Shown: piece by piece, positions 55,471 through 64,000 of the stretch | How positions within the stretch are numbered: position 1 is the stretch's first letter | Layout: each line of letters starts with the position of its first letter | Source of the DNA: an uncultured Altererythrobacter sp. | Lineage (GTDB): Bacteria; Pseudomonadota; Alphaproteobacteria; Sphingomonadales; Sphingomonadaceae | Direction: 5' to 3' | Length of the DNA: 64,000 nucleotides | Assembly: GCA_946886565.1 (NCBI GenBank) | Contig: CAMPIX010000001.1 | Coordinates: 1 to 64,000 of the forward strand | Position numbers and translations under genes: made by a program | Notes under the pieces: generated by a model | What the model saw: the letters and a program-made list of their open reading frames with translations, nothing else | What the model was told of the DNA's origin: nothing | The model's database searches: none

Positions 55471-56088
55471 GTGTGCAATGACTATCGTCTGGAAGTCGAT
55501 ATCGCCTCGATCGTCCAGGACTTCGACGATCTCAAGATCAAGATAACGACGCCCGAGGGCCGGCCGAACGTGCCGGCTCGCGAGGATATCAAGATCAGCG
55601 ACAGCGCACCGATCGTGCGGAGCGTCGAGGGTGAACGCGGCCTCGGCGAGCTGGTCAACCGGCGCTGGAGCTGGCCCGGTCCGGGTGGAAAGCCAGTGTA
55701 CAACTTCCGGTCCGAAGGCCGCGAATTCACCTCGGGCCGCTGCCTGATCCTCGCCGACGGCTTCTATGAGTTCACCAGGCCCGAAGAGCCCGGGCAGAAG
55801 CGCAAGACCAAATGGCTGTTCACGATGCGCGATCATCCCTGGTTCTGCATCGCAGGTATCTGGCGGGACAGCCCGGCAGGCGAAGCGTTCACCATGCTGA
55901 CGATGGACGCGGGCGAGGACGTCGCGCCGTACCATCACCGCCAGATCATCCCGCTCGCCCGCGACCGATGGGCCGACTGGCTCGATCCGGGCGTGCCGGC
56001 GCAAGAGGTGCTCAAATATCTGCCGAGGGGCAGCCTCCCTGCTACCCCCGTGTTTCCACCGTCGCCCGTTCAGGCGGCGATGCTTTGA
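55471..56088 (+). CDS. SRAP-domain DNA repair protein with catalytic Cys2
   Basis: A 205-residue SRAP protein starting MCNDYRLEVD; GTG at 55471 (SD AAGGAG at 55455-55460) makes Cys the second residue after removal of Met, as the family requires. NFRSEGREFTSGRCLILADGFYEF supplies the Asn/Glu set and PYHHRQIIPL the His. It crosslinks to abasic sites in single-stranded DNA, protecting them. Divergent from its Cys-less paralogue. Confidence 0.93.
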   Translation: MCNDYRLEVDIASIVQDFDDLKIKITTPEGRPNVPAREDIKISDSAPIVRSVEGERGLGELVNRRWSWPGPGGKPVYNFRSEGREFTSGRCLILADGFYEFTRPEEPGQKRKTKWLFTMRDHPWFCIAGIWRDSPAGEAFTMLTMDAGEDVAPYHHRQIIPLARDRWADWLDPGVPAQEVLKYLPRGSLPATPVFPPSPVQAAML

Positions 56089-56090
56089 CG

Positions 56091-56513
56091 ATGGCCGATC
56101 CGCATTCGCTCGAACGCTTCGTCGAGGCGCAATCCTCGATCTATGCTACTGTGCTTGGCGAAATCCGCCGCGGCGCGAAGCGATCGCACTGGATGTGGTT
56201 CATCTTTCCGCAGCTTGCCGGACTGGGGCAGAGCCCAACGTCGCAATTCTACGCGATCCGCTCGTCCGAGGAGGCGCGGGGCTATCTCGATCATCGGCTG
56301 CTCGGGCAACGCTACCGCGAATGCGTCGACGCGCTGCAAGATCTTCGCACGAGCGATGCTGTGGCTGTGTTCGGCTCGATCGACGCAATGAAGCTGCGAT
56401 CTTCGCTCACTCTGTTCGATACGGTTCGGCCGAGTCCACTGCTGACAGCCGCACTTGAGCGATGGTTCGGCGGCGAGCGCGACCCCACAACGCTGCGGCT
56501 CCTCGAGCGGTAG
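56091..56513 (+). CDS. DUF1810 protein
   Basis: A 140-residue protein of the DUF1810 family (LERFVEAQSSIYATVLGEIRRGAKRSHWMWFIFPQLAGLG, then SSEEARGYLDHRLLGQRY). No reaction is established for it. It begins two bases after the SRAP stop, so it is probably induced with it by DNA damage. Confidence 0.88.
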   Translation: MADPHSLERFVEAQSSIYATVLGEIRRGAKRSHWMWFIFPQLAGLGQSPTSQFYAIRSSEEARGYLDHRLLGQRYRECVDALQDLRTSDAVAVFGSIDAMKLRSSLTLFDTVRPSPLLTAALERWFGGERDPTTLRLLER

Positions 56514-56583
56514 CCGGTGAGGCGACTGGCCGGGGGAAAAGCCGCGCGGATTCCTAACGCTTGACGAATCCTGAGACTCGTCG

Positions 56584-56598
56584 GAACATAATAGGAAC
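56584..56598. promoter_or_regulatory. LexA (SOS) box upstream of imuA
   Basis: GAAC-ATAATAG-GAAC, differing from the box at 55427 by one base in the spacer. It overlaps CATAAT (56587-56592) and lies 20 bases before the imuA start. An extra half site GTTC is at 56611-56614. It should place imuA-imuB-dnaE2 under SOS control. Confidence 0.87.
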
Positions 56599-56618
56599 AC
56601 ACGAGTCGATGTTCTCTG

Positions 56619-57392
56619 ATGCCTGCCCTGTCTTCAATCGAGCGGCCCGACGCCGACCAGCTCGCCGCGCTGCGAGCCGAGCTTTCGCGCGTCCAGTCGG
56701 TCCGCGGGCCGGTGGGGGCGTTCGGCCTCGGCGCGCTCGACGACAGGCTGGCGGATCATGGCCTTGATGGCGCCGCGCTGCATGAGATCGCCGCAGGCTC
56801 CGCCACGCTGAGCGATGACGCCGCAGCGACGTTGTTCGCGGCGGGCATCGCCGCGCGGTTCGCAAACCGGCCGGGATCCACAGTGCTCTGGGCGCTTTCC
56901 CGCTTTGATCTCTATGCGCCTGGTCTCGAACAGGTCGGTCTCGGTCCGGATCGCATCCTCTATGCCCAGGGCCGAAAAGACAGCGAAGTGCTCACGCTAG
57001 CCGAGGACGGTCTCCGGGACGGCTCGCTTGCTTGCGTTGTTGCCGAGGTGAAGACGGCCGACCAGACCGTTACCCGCCGGCTCCAGCTCGCGGCATCGGA
57101 TGGGCGCACGCCGATGCTGCTCTATCGGCGGCATCGGTCGCGCGACCGATGCCCGTTCTCTGATCCATCTTCCGCCAAAACACGCTGGCGGATCCGCTGC
57201 CTGTCCTCTGCGCCGTTGCCCTTTCTGGGGGTGGGTCGGGCGCGATGGTCGGTCGAACTGGTCCGTCAGCGCGGCGGCAATCCCTTCTCCCTCGAACTTG
57301 AAGCCTGCGATGATACGGGTTGCCTCAATCTTCCTGCCGCAATTGCCAATCGAGCGGTTGCGCCGGTTGGAGCGGCCAGTCGGGCCGCCTGA
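56619..57392 (+). CDS. imuA: ImuA, RecA-like mutasome protein
   Basis: A 257-residue RecA/SulA-like protein of the ImuA family (ELSRVQSVRGPVGAFGLGALDDRLADHGLDGAALHEIA, then GSTVLWALSRFDLYAPGLEQVGLGPDRILYA). The Walker A loop of RecA is not conserved. ImuA works with ImuB and DnaE2 in SOS-induced translesion synthesis. Its 3' end overlaps imuB by 83 bases. Confidence 0.93.
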   Translation: MPALSSIERPDADQLAALRAELSRVQSVRGPVGAFGLGALDDRLADHGLDGAALHEIAAGSATLSDDAAATLFAAGIAARFANRPGSTVLWALSRFDLYAPGLEQVGLGPDRILYAQGRKDSEVLTLAEDGLRDGSLACVVAEVKTADQTVTRRLQLAASDGRTPMLLYRRHRSRDRCPFSDPSSAKTRWRIRCLSSAPLPFLGVGRARWSVELVRQRGGNPFSLELEACDDTGCLNLPAAIANRAVAPVGAASRAA

Positions 57393-59124
57393 GCCGGACG
57401 CGCTTTCGCTCGTTCCGCACTTTGCGCTGCCGGTGGACGATGATCCGGACGCCTGTTCTGTGCCGAGGGGCGGCGGCTGGCGACCTGGGGCGCGCTGGGC
57501 GCGTGACGGCGCTGCGGGTCCCAGGCCGAGCCAGGACGAGATCGATGCGATGCCGGCGCATCAGCGGCCATCGATGCGGATGCTGGGGCGCCGCAGCGAG
57601 CCTGCCGCTCACCCGTTCAACGCGATGCGGCCGGATGAGGGTGCTCCGGGCGTTTCGGCATCGCGGCAGCCGATAGCCTGGCGGTGGAATCGGCCGATGA
57701 TCCTGATCGAGCGCGTCGGGCAGCGCGACGTCGTCAGCGCCGCATGCCCCGTCGCATTGGAGCTGGGCTTGCGGCCGGGCATGGCCGCGGCGCACGCACG
57801 TGCGCTGGTAACCGATCTCGAAGTTCGTGATGCCGAGGCGGAGGAGGACCGCGCTTTTCTCGACCGGCTTGCGGTGCATGCGGTCGGCCATTGGACGCCG
57901 ACCGCCAGCGCAGCGGCGCCGGACGGCATCTGGCTCGATCTCACCGGCACCACTCACCTGTTCGGCGGCGAGAACAGGTTCTGCCGACGGGTACTGGCGT
58001 TCCTCAAGCGGCTCGGCTTCACCGCGAGTATCGCAATCGCGGGGACGCCGGGCGCCGCGCACGCGTTCGCGCGCTATGGCGGAGCAGCGGTCACGGTCCT
58101 GCCGCCGGGCGCCGAAGCCGAGGCGATCGCCAACCTGCCGATCGCGGCGCTCAGGCTGAGCGCCGAAGCATTGGCTGCGGCAAACCGGTTCGGGCTCGAG
58201 CGGATCGGCGATCTTTATCTGATGCCGCGCGGCCCGCTCGCGCGGAGGCTGGGGCTTGCCACCGTCGAACGTATCGATCAGGCACGCGGTCTCATTGCCG
58301 AACCGATCGTGCCCGTGGTCCCGGTCGAGCTGCCGCGCGCCGAACGCCGGCTGCTCGAACCGATCGCTACGGCGGACGCCATTACGCAGGTGATCGGCGA
58401 CCTGGTCGATGATCTCGTCGAGCTGCTGTGTACGCACGGGCTGGGCCTGCGCGGCGCTCGGCTGACCGCCTCGCGCGTTGATGGCGGCGAGCAGCACAAC
58501 GGCCTCGGCACCGCCAAGGCGACGCGTGACGCGCCGCATCTCAAGCGGATGTTCGCGATGCGCGTCGAGCGGATCGATCCCGGCCTCGGCATCGAAGCGA
58601 TGACGCTTGCTGCGTTACGGGTCGAAGATCTTGCCCCCGCGTCGCTGGGCGCCGCGCTCGCCAGCGACGATCGCCCGCCCGATATCGCGCTTTTGGTCGA
58701 TCAGCTCGCCGGACGCGTTGGCGAGGACGCACTGTTTCGGGTGACAAGCCAGGAAAGCGACGTGCCCGAACGCGCGGTGCGCCGTACCGATGCGCTGGCG
58801 AGCCCCATCGGGTGGCCGGGATGGAAACGCCCGGTCCGATTGCTCCGCCGGCCCGAACCTTTGTCGAATGTCGTGGCGCTGCTCCCCGATCATCCACCGC
58901 GACGGTTCGTGTGGCGCGGGCAACATTATCGCGTGGTGGCGGGCGACGGCCCCGAGCGCATCCATGGCGAGTGGTGGCGCTCGGCTCGCGAGCTATGGGC
59001 GGTGCGGGATTATTTCCGCGTCGAAGCCGAAGGCGGCGAGCGCTTCTGGCTCTTCCGCCGCGGTGACGGCGTCGACGCGTCGACCGGCGATCGCAGCTGG
59101 TACATGCATGGGATGTTCGGCTGA
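57310..59124 (+). CDS. imuB: ImuB, Y-family polymerase-like mutasome protein
   Basis: A 604-residue Y-family protein. [17 protein letters not shown] starts the fold, then a low-similarity insert of roughly 100 residues (about 25-125) precedes [39 protein letters not shown]. The catalytic segment reads [17 protein letters not shown], without the acidic pair of active Y-family enzymes, as expected of ImuB, which links DnaE2 to the beta clamp. Its stop overlaps the dnaE2 start by one base. Confidence 0.94.
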   Translation: MIRVASIFLPQLPIERLRRLERPVGPPEPDALSLVPHFALPVDDDPDACSVPRGGGWRPGARWARDGAAGPRPSQDEIDAMPAHQRPSMRMLGRRSEPAAHPFNAMRPDEGAPGVSASRQPIAWRWNRPMILIERVGQRDVVSAACPVALELGLRPGMAAAHARALVTDLEVRDAEAEEDRAFLDRLAVHAVGHWTPTASAAAPDGIWLDLTGTTHLFGGENRFCRRVLAFLKRLGFTASIAIAGTPGAAHAFARYGGAAVTVLPPGAEAEAIANLPIAALRLSAEALAAANRFGLERIGDLYLMPRGPLARRLGLATVERIDQARGLIAEPIVPVVPVELPRAERRLLEPIATADAITQVIGDLVDDLVELLCTHGLGLRGARLTASRVDGGEQHNGLGTAKATRDAPHLKRMFAMRVERIDPGLGIEAMTLAALRVEDLAPASLGAALASDDRPPDIALLVDQLAGRVGEDALFRVTSQESDVPERAVRRTDALASPIGWPGWKRPVRLLRRPEPLSNVVALLPDHPPRRFVWRGQHYRVVAGDGPERIHGEWWRSARELWAVRDYFRVEAEGGERFWLFRRGDGVDASTGDRSWYMHGMFG

Positions 59125-62100
59125 TGACCTATTTCGAACTCCAGGTGACGAGCCACTTCTCGTTCCTGCGCGGCGCGTCTTCGCCGGAAGAGCTGTTCGC
59201 AGCGGCCGCGGTCCAAGGCCATCACGCACTGGGCCTTGCGGATTGGGGCAGCGTCGCCGGTGTCGTGCGGGGCTGGGATGGCCAGAAGACGACTGGCGTG
59301 CGCATGATCCCGGGCGCTCGGGTCGATCTGACCGATGGCCGCGCGCTGCTGCTTTATCCGACCGACCGGCGGGGGTGGTCGCGGCTCACGCGGCTCTTGT
59401 CGATCGGCAAGGCGCGAGGCGGAAAAGGGCACTGCATTCTCGACTGGCAAGATGTCTTTGCTCATGCCGACGGACTGGTCGCGATCCTGGTGCCGGATTT
59501 GCCCGATGCGGCGACCGAGCGGCAGTTCGCCGAGCTGCGCGATGCGTTCGGGGCGCGCGGCTTTGTCGCGCTGTCGCTTCGCCGCCGTCCTGGCGACGCC
59601 GAGCGGCTTTATCGACTCGATGCCCTGGCGCGCCCCGCCGGTATCCGCAGCGTCGCGACAGGCGACATACTCTACCACACCCCCGAGCGCCGACCGCTCC
59701 AGGACGTGATGAGCGCGATCCGCGAAAAGACCAGCATCGATGCGCTGGGGTTCAGGCGCGAGCGGTTCATGGACCGCAACCTCAAATCGCCGGCGGAAAT
59801 GGAACGCCGCTTTGCCGCCTTTCCCGACGCGATCCAGGCGAGCGCCGATATCGCTGATCAATGCCGGTTCGATCTCGGCGAGATCCAGTATCAATACCCT
59901 TATGAGGAGGTGATGGCGGGGCGCACCGCCCAGGAGTCACTCGCCGCGCTCACCGAGGAAGCCGCCGCGCGCATGTTTCCGGAGGGGCTTCCGCCCCCAT
60001 ATCGCGATCAGATCGATCACGAGCTGAGGCTGATCGGCCAACTCGGCTACGCGCCTTATTTCCTCACCGTCAATGCGATCGTCGCCGAAAGCCGACGGCG
60101 CGGCATCCTGTGCCAAGGGCGCGGCTCGGCCGCCAATAGCTGCGTCTGCTATCTGCTCGGCATCACCTCGATCGATCCGATCCAGCATGAGCTCTTGTTC
60201 GAGCGGTTCGTCTCGGGCGAGCGCAAGGAGCCGCCCGACATCGACGTCGACTTCGAGCATGAGCGGCGCGAAGAGATCATCCAGTGGATCTACGAGACCT
60301 ATGGCCGCCATCGCTCGGCGCTGACCGCGGTCGTGGCGCGCTACCGCACCCGCGGCGCCGTCGCCGAAGTGGGCAAGGCGCTCGGGTTGCCGCGCGATCT
60401 CACCAAGATGCTCACCGGCCTCGTCTGGGGCTGGTCGATGGAAGGCATCACCGACGAGCAGATTGCGAGCCTCAACCTCAATGCCGAGGATCATCGGCTC
60501 AAGCTGACGCTCGAGCTTGCGCGTCAGCTTATCGGCACGCCGCGGCATCTCTCGCAGCACCCGGGCGGCTTTGTCCTCACCCAAGACCGGCTCGACGATC
60601 TCGTCCCGATCGAGCCGGCGCGGATGGAGGATCGTCAAATAATCGAGTGGGACAAGGACGATATCGACGCGCTCAAATTCATGAAGGTCGATGTGCTGGG
60701 TCTCGGCATGCTCGGCTGCATGAACCGCGCGTTCAACATCCTCGCGGAGAAGAAGGCCATCAAGGTCACCATGGCCGACCTGCAGGACGATGATCCCGGC
60801 GTCTTCGCGATGATCCAGAAAGCCGACACGCTCGGCGTCTTCCAGATCGAAAGCCGCGCGCAGATGTCGATGCTGCCGCGGATCAAGCCGAACCGGTTCT
60901 ATGATCTCGTCATCGAAGTGGCGATCGTCCGCCCCGGGCCGATTCAAGGCGACATGGTCCATCCCTATCTTCGACGGCGGGAGGGCAAGGAGAAGCCCGA
61001 ATATCCCAAGCCTGAACTGCGCGCGGTGCTCGAAAAGACATTGGGCGTGCCGCTGTTCCAGGAACAGGCGATGAAAGTGGCGATCGTCGGCGCGGGGTTC
61101 ACGCCCGCCGAGGCCGACCAGCTGCGCCGTGCGATGGCGACCTTCAAGCTGACCGGCGGCGTCAGCCACTTTTACGACAAGCTGGTGAACGGCATGGTCG
61201 CGCGCGGCTATCCTCGCGATTTCGCGGAGCGCACCTTCAAGCAGATCGAGGGGTTCGGCTCCTACGGTTTTCCCGAAAGCCACGCCGCTTCCTTCGCCAA
61301 GATCGCCTACGCCTCCTCCTGGATGAAGCACCATCACCCGGATGTGTTCTGCGCGGCATTGCTCAACGCCCAACCGATGGGTTTCTATGCGCCCGCGCAG
61401 ATCGTTCGCGACGCGCGTCAGCACGGCGTCGAAGTGCGCCCGGTCTCGATCAACGACAGCCATTGGGACTGCACGCTCGAGCCCTCCCCTGGGCGGTATA
61501 TGGCGGTGCGGCTCGGGTTCCGGCAGGTGAGGGGGCTCGCCAATGTGCACGGCGCGGCGATCGCCGCGGCGCGGGGACCGGCGGCTTATGCCAGCGTCGA
61601 GGAAGTATGGCGCCGCGCGGGCGTGCCGCGCAGCGCGATCGAGCGGCTCGCCGAGGCCGACGCATTCCACGTCATCGCCGAGAACCGGCGCCAGGGACTA
61701 TGGAAGGTCAAGGGTCTGGGTGAAGCGCCATTGCCGCTGTTCGCGGCAGCCGATGCGCGCGAAGCGGCGTTCAGCCCGGAAGGGCAAGAGCCCGACGTAA
61801 CGTTGCGGCCGATGACCGATGGCCGCGAGGTGGTCGAGGATTACCGCTCGACCCAGCTTTCGCTGCGCGGACATCCGGTTGTCTTTTTGCGGGATCGGCT
61901 CGATGCGATGAATATCGTGCGCTGCGGTGATCTCTCAGCCATTCGGGACGGCCGCAACATCGAGGTGGCGGGTGTCATTCTGGTGCGGCAGCGCCCCGGC
62001 TCGGCGAAGGGCGTGCTGTTCGTGACGATCGAGGACGAGACCGGCATCGCCAACGGCATCCTCTGGCCCGATCGGTTCGAAATCTACCGCCGCCAAGTAA

Positions 62101-62375
62101 TGTCGTCGTCGATGATCGCGATGCGGGGACGCCTTCAGAAGGAAGGCGAGGTCATTCACATCATCTGCGACCGGATCGCGAATCTCGACGACATGCTGCG
62201 TTCGATCGGCAGCATCGATTTCGCACCGGCGAAGGGCCGTGCTGACGGCGCAAAGCATGGCGGCGGACCGGATTCGCGGGAGCCCGGGCGGAGGCGGAAC
62301 TATCAGCTCGCGCACCCTGCGCTTCACGGCGCGGTTGAGGAAGTGCTGCCGATCCGAAGTCACGACTTCCGCTGA
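59124..62375 (+). CDS. dnaE2: error-prone DNA polymerase III alpha subunit DnaE2
   Basis: A 1083-residue C-family polymerase: N-terminal PHP domain ([22 protein letters not shown]), palm with [17 protein letters not shown] near residue 332 and [16 protein letters not shown] near 371, then the [12 protein letters not shown] region, tandem HhH and an OB-fold ([27 protein letters not shown]). It carries out translesion synthesis with ImuA and ImuB. It is shorter than DnaE1 (about 1160-1180) and matches the DnaE2 length. Confidence 0.97.
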   Translation: MTYFELQVTSHFSFLRGASSPEELFAAAAVQGHHALGLADWGSVAGVVRGWDGQKTTGVRMIPGARVDLTDGRALLLYPTDRRGWSRLTRLLSIGKARGGKGHCILDWQDVFAHADGLVAILVPDLPDAATERQFAELRDAFGARGFVALSLRRRPGDAERLYRLDALARPAGIRSVATGDILYHTPERRPLQDVMSAIREKTSIDALGFRRERFMDRNLKSPAEMERRFAAFPDAIQASADIADQCRFDLGEIQYQYPYEEVMAGRTAQESLAALTEEAAARMFPEGLPPPYRDQIDHELRLIGQLGYAPYFLTVNAIVAESRRRGILCQGRGSAANSCVCYLLGITSIDPIQHELLFERFVSGERKEPPDIDVDFEHERREEIIQWIYETYGRHRSALTAVVARYRTRGAVAEVGKALGLPRDLTKMLTGLVWGWSMEGITDEQIASLNLNAEDHRLKLTLELARQLIGTPRHLSQHPGGFVLTQDRLDDLVPIEPARMEDRQIIEWDKDDIDALKFMKVDVLGLGMLGCMNRAFNILAEKKAIKVTMADLQDDDPGVFAMIQKADTLGVFQIESRAQMSMLPRIKPNRFYDLVIEVAIVRPGPIQGDMVHPYLRRREGKEKPEYPKPELRAVLEKTLGVPLFQEQAMKVAIVGAGFTPAEADQLRRAMATFKLTGGVSHFYDKLVNGMVARGYPRDFAERTFKQIEGFGSYGFPESHAASFAKIAYASSWMKHHHPDVFCAALLNAQPMGFYAPAQIVRDARQHGVEVRPVSINDSHWDCTLEPSPGRYMAVRLGFRQVRGLANVHGAAIAAARGPAAYASVEEVWRRAGVPRSAIERLAEADAFHVIAENRRQGLWKVKGLGEAPLPLFAAADAREAAFSPEGQEPDVTLRPMTDGREVVEDYRSTQLSLRGHPVVFLRDRLDAMNIVRCGDLSAIRDGRNIEVAGVILVRQRPGSAKGVLFVTIEDETGIANGILWPDRFEIYRRQVMSSSMIAMRGRLQKEGEVIHIICDRIANLDDMLRSIGSIDFAPAKGRADGAKHGGGPDSREPGRRRNYQLAHPALHGAVEEVLPIRSHDFR

Positions 62376-62399
62376 ACGCCGAAGCCGCGATTCCCGCCG

Positions 62400-63194
62400 T
62401 CAATGCGACATATTGCTCATATCATGGCCAGCATGGGGGTCAGCGGCGGATTCCTTCGAAGCCTCCGGCGCCTTTGATACGGCTTTCGGCTGCGTTGCGG
62501 GCTGCGGAACCTCTGCAGGCGCGGGCGCAGGTCGCGCATCCGGGGAAGATGCAGCGGCCGGTGCCTCTTCGCCGCGCAGCAGCCGTTCCAGATCCTCGGC
62601 TTCCTGAAGCTGCTTCTGCCGCGTCATCCTTGCCTTCTCCAGCACTTCCGGATCACCTCCGAGCGCCAGAAGCACATCGGACATCGCCGCACCTCCGCGA
62701 TGGTGGACGATCATCTTTCGCACCCAGGTCTCTGCCGGCGTGGCGCCGCTGACCGCCATCATCTGCTGGTGCATAGCGCCGACCGCTTGCGCGAACGGGC
62801 TTTCCGCCTCGCCGCCCGAACCTCCGACTCCAGCGGGGAGCAGGGCTTCGAGTTCCGAAATCTCCCGGCGCTGCATGTCGGCCGTCATCCGTGCCTTTTC
62901 CAGTATCCGAGGATCGCCGCCGCCTTGAGCGAGAAGAAGGTCGGACATCGCAATCGCTCCGCGATGATGTTCGATCATTTTGCGAGTCCAGGTCTCGGAC
63001 GGATTCGCACCGTACGCGGCCTCGATCCGCTCCATCATTTGCATCTCGGCCTTCGCATACGGGTTCGACGGGTCGGCCATCATCGCGTCGGCGCCCGGTT
63101 GCTGCTGATTTTCAGCCGTTTCGGCGTCCTGCGAACAGCCTGCGACAAGAACCAGTGCCGCCGTGGCGGCGAGTGTGCTTCGGAAGAGCTGCAT
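62400..63194 (-). CDS. DUF305 lipoprotein with two repeats
   Basis: A 264-residue lipoprotein (lipobox LVAGC, Cys20) with two DUF305 units, each with MIxHHRGxxAMSDxLLA (first near residue 74, second near 165). The paired His and Met residues suggest copper or other metal binding. A Pro/Ala-rich tail ends GHDMSNMSH. It lies downstream of the ECF sigma gene and should belong to its response. Confidence 0.9.
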   Translation of the reverse strand: MQLFRSTLAATAALVLVAGCSQDAETAENQQQPGADAMMADPSNPYAKAEMQMMERIEAAYGANPSETWTRKMIEHHRGAIAMSDLLLAQGGGDPRILEKARMTADMQRREISELEALLPAGVGGSGGEAESPFAQAVGAMHQQMMAVSGATPAETWVRKMIVHHRGGAAMSDVLLALGGDPEVLEKARMTRQKQLQEAEDLERLLRGEEAPAAASSPDARPAPAPAEVPQPATQPKAVSKAPEASKESAADPHAGHDMSNMSH

Positions 63195-63268
63195 GGTGAG
63201 TTCCTTGGCTAGGTGGGCTTCAAACCGTAATGGATGAGGATCGATCCCTTGGACGAACAGCTTTCGCG

Positions 63269-63850
63269 TCAGCTCGAAGGGCTTTGTCTTGCGTGCCGAA
63301 TGGCGAGCAGCTTCTGCCGCGCGCGATAAAGCCGCGTTTCAACGGCCTTCTCGCTGATCCGCAGAACCATGGCCGTCTCGCTTTGCGACAGACCTTCGAT
63401 CGTTCGCAGGATGAGCGGCTCCTTGAGATTGCGCGGGAGGGCGGCGATTGCGTTGGAAAGCCTCTCCAGTTCCTGACGATCGCCAGCGGCGTCCGCGGGG
63501 GAAGGAGCCGGATCGGCGATCTCGGCCGCACGCGATTCCGGGCTGGCCGCGAAGAACAGGCGCCGCACGGCGCGTCGGCGGGCCCAGTCCCGGCACTTGT
63601 TGATGGCGATGCGGGAAAGCCAAGCCCGGAACGGACGCGCCTGATCGTAGCGGTCGAGCGCCTTGAAAGCGGAGATGAAGCAGTCCTGAAGCAAGTCGAC
63701 GGCTTCCTCCGGATCCCCGATATGACCTCGAATCAGGCGATAGGTCGGCTCCCTGTGCCGGCGCATCAGTTCGGCGAATGCGTCGTTGCGGCCGGCGATT
63801 GTCAGCGCGGCCAGCTCGCCGTCGGAGCACTCCGTGGGGACGCACCTCAT
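63269..63850 (-). CDS. ECF RNA polymerase sigma factor
   Basis: A 193-residue ECF sigma factor: region 2 (FAELMRRHREPTYRLIRGHIGDPEEAVDLLQDCFISAFKAL, then FRAWLSRIAINKCRDWARRRAVRR) and region 4 (ALPRNLKEPLILRTIEGLSQSETAMVLRISEKAVETRLYRAR). It is coupled (ATGA overlap) to a CnrX-like metal sensor upstream, the arrangement of metal-responsive CnrH-type systems. Confidence 0.93.
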   Translation of the reverse strand: MRCVPTECSDGELAALTIAGRNDAFAELMRRHREPTYRLIRGHIGDPEEAVDLLQDCFISAFKALDRYDQARPFRAWLSRIAINKCRDWARRRAVRRLFFAASPESRAAEIADPAPSPADAAGDRQELERLSNAIAALPRNLKEPLILRTIEGLSQSETAMVLRISEKAVETRLYRARQKLLAIRHARQSPSS

Positions 63851-64000
63851 TCCGCATCGGCGGTCAGCGCCTTGACCACGGCGCGGTCAAACTTTTCGGC
63901 CTGATCGGGCCGGAGGACCGCGCGCATCGCGAAGATGTGCGAAAGCGTCTCCTTCTGCAGCTCGCCCATCGCCTGGTGCGATCTGTCGATCTCGGCCGTT
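63847..64000 (-). CDS. CnrX/Metal_resist-like periplasmic metal sensor (partial)
   Basis: The last 50 residues of a leftward gene whose 5' part lies outside the window: SHQAMGELQKETLSHIFAMRAVLRPDQAEKFDRAVVKALTADAE, typical of the helical periplasmic heavy-metal sensors (CnrX/ZraP-like). Its stop (63847-63849) overlaps the sigma factor start. It probably signals metal to an anti-sigma protein. Confidence 0.8.
   Translation of the reverse strand, partial: TAEIDRSHQAMGELQKETLSHIFAMRAVLRPDQAEKFDRAVVKALTADAE

Noticed and set aside
59937..61670. 577-codon open frame on the minus strand
   Set aside because: Antisense to dnaE2, which has all its motifs in the plus frame.

Overview
The window comes from a GC-rich alphaproteobacterium, very probably a member of the Sphingomonadales (Erythrobacter/Sphingomonas/Novosphingobium type). 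The evidence is the sequence of the 16S 5' end and its leader, an Atm1-type exporter resembling the Novosphingobium one, a COQ9-family gene, an EipA/DUF1134 gene, a Cbp3-type chaperone next to a DUF177 gene, and GAAC-N7-GAAC SOS boxes of the alphaproteobacterial LexA type. Species cannot be fixed from this sequence alone.

Bases 1 to about 23.3 kb are ordinary core chromosome. The 5' end of an rRNA operon reads leftward off the window, with its leader and promoter. It is followed by a polysaccharide flippase, a secreted aspartic protease, an Atm1 ABC exporter, a GFA-domain enzyme, hslVU, bamE, a bc1 assembly chaperone with DUF177, ssb, feoAB behind a Fur-like box, coq9, an ankyrin protein, a Sco-like copper chaperone, two metalloprotein-type genes, ribD-ribE, a degenerate HD-GYP protein, an aminotransferase and an EipA-like protein. 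Four intergenic inverted-repeat elements lie here. Two are TA-flanked MITE-like insertions: one supplies the stop codon of the protease gene, and one has replaced the C-terminus of RibD.

At 23.2 kb a tRNA-Ser(GCU) is followed directly by a tyrosine integrase, which marks the entry of an integrated element. A full leftward trb mating-pair set follows (trbB, C, D, E, J, L, F, G, I) with a TraG/VirD4 coupling protein, a CopG-type regulator, a DUF2274 protein and an excisionase-like HTH protein. No relaxase is visible. Where one would be expected, upstream of traG, there is a 48-codon open stretch without a start codon and then AT-richer gene-free DNA. This looks like a deletion or recombination joint.

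From 37.4 to 54.3 kb lies a multi-metal resistance region. It holds two MerR regulators, each with two recognisable 19-bp-spacer operators, three short CDF-like transporters, an FTR1 permease fused to a cytochrome c domain, a methyltransferase, DUF3703, czcCBA with a His/Cys-rich small exported protein, a SpoIIAA-like protein, CzcD, and arsR-arsC-acr3-arsH. From 54.3 to 62.4 kb lies an SOS block. Two LexA boxes control a divergent pair of SRAP genes (one without its catalytic cysteine, followed by alkB; the other followed by DUF1810) and the imuA-imuB-dnaE2 mutasome. The last 1.6 kb holds a leftward operon of a CnrX-like metal sensor (cut by the window), an ECF sigma factor and a two-repeat DUF305 lipoprotein.

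The most notable points are the coupling of metal resistance, metal sensing and an SOS mutasome in what may be one element, the paired MerR operator regulon with unusual short CDF proteins, the relaxase-less conjugation module, and the MITE that rewrote the ribD 3' end. No CRISPR array and no second att site were seen.
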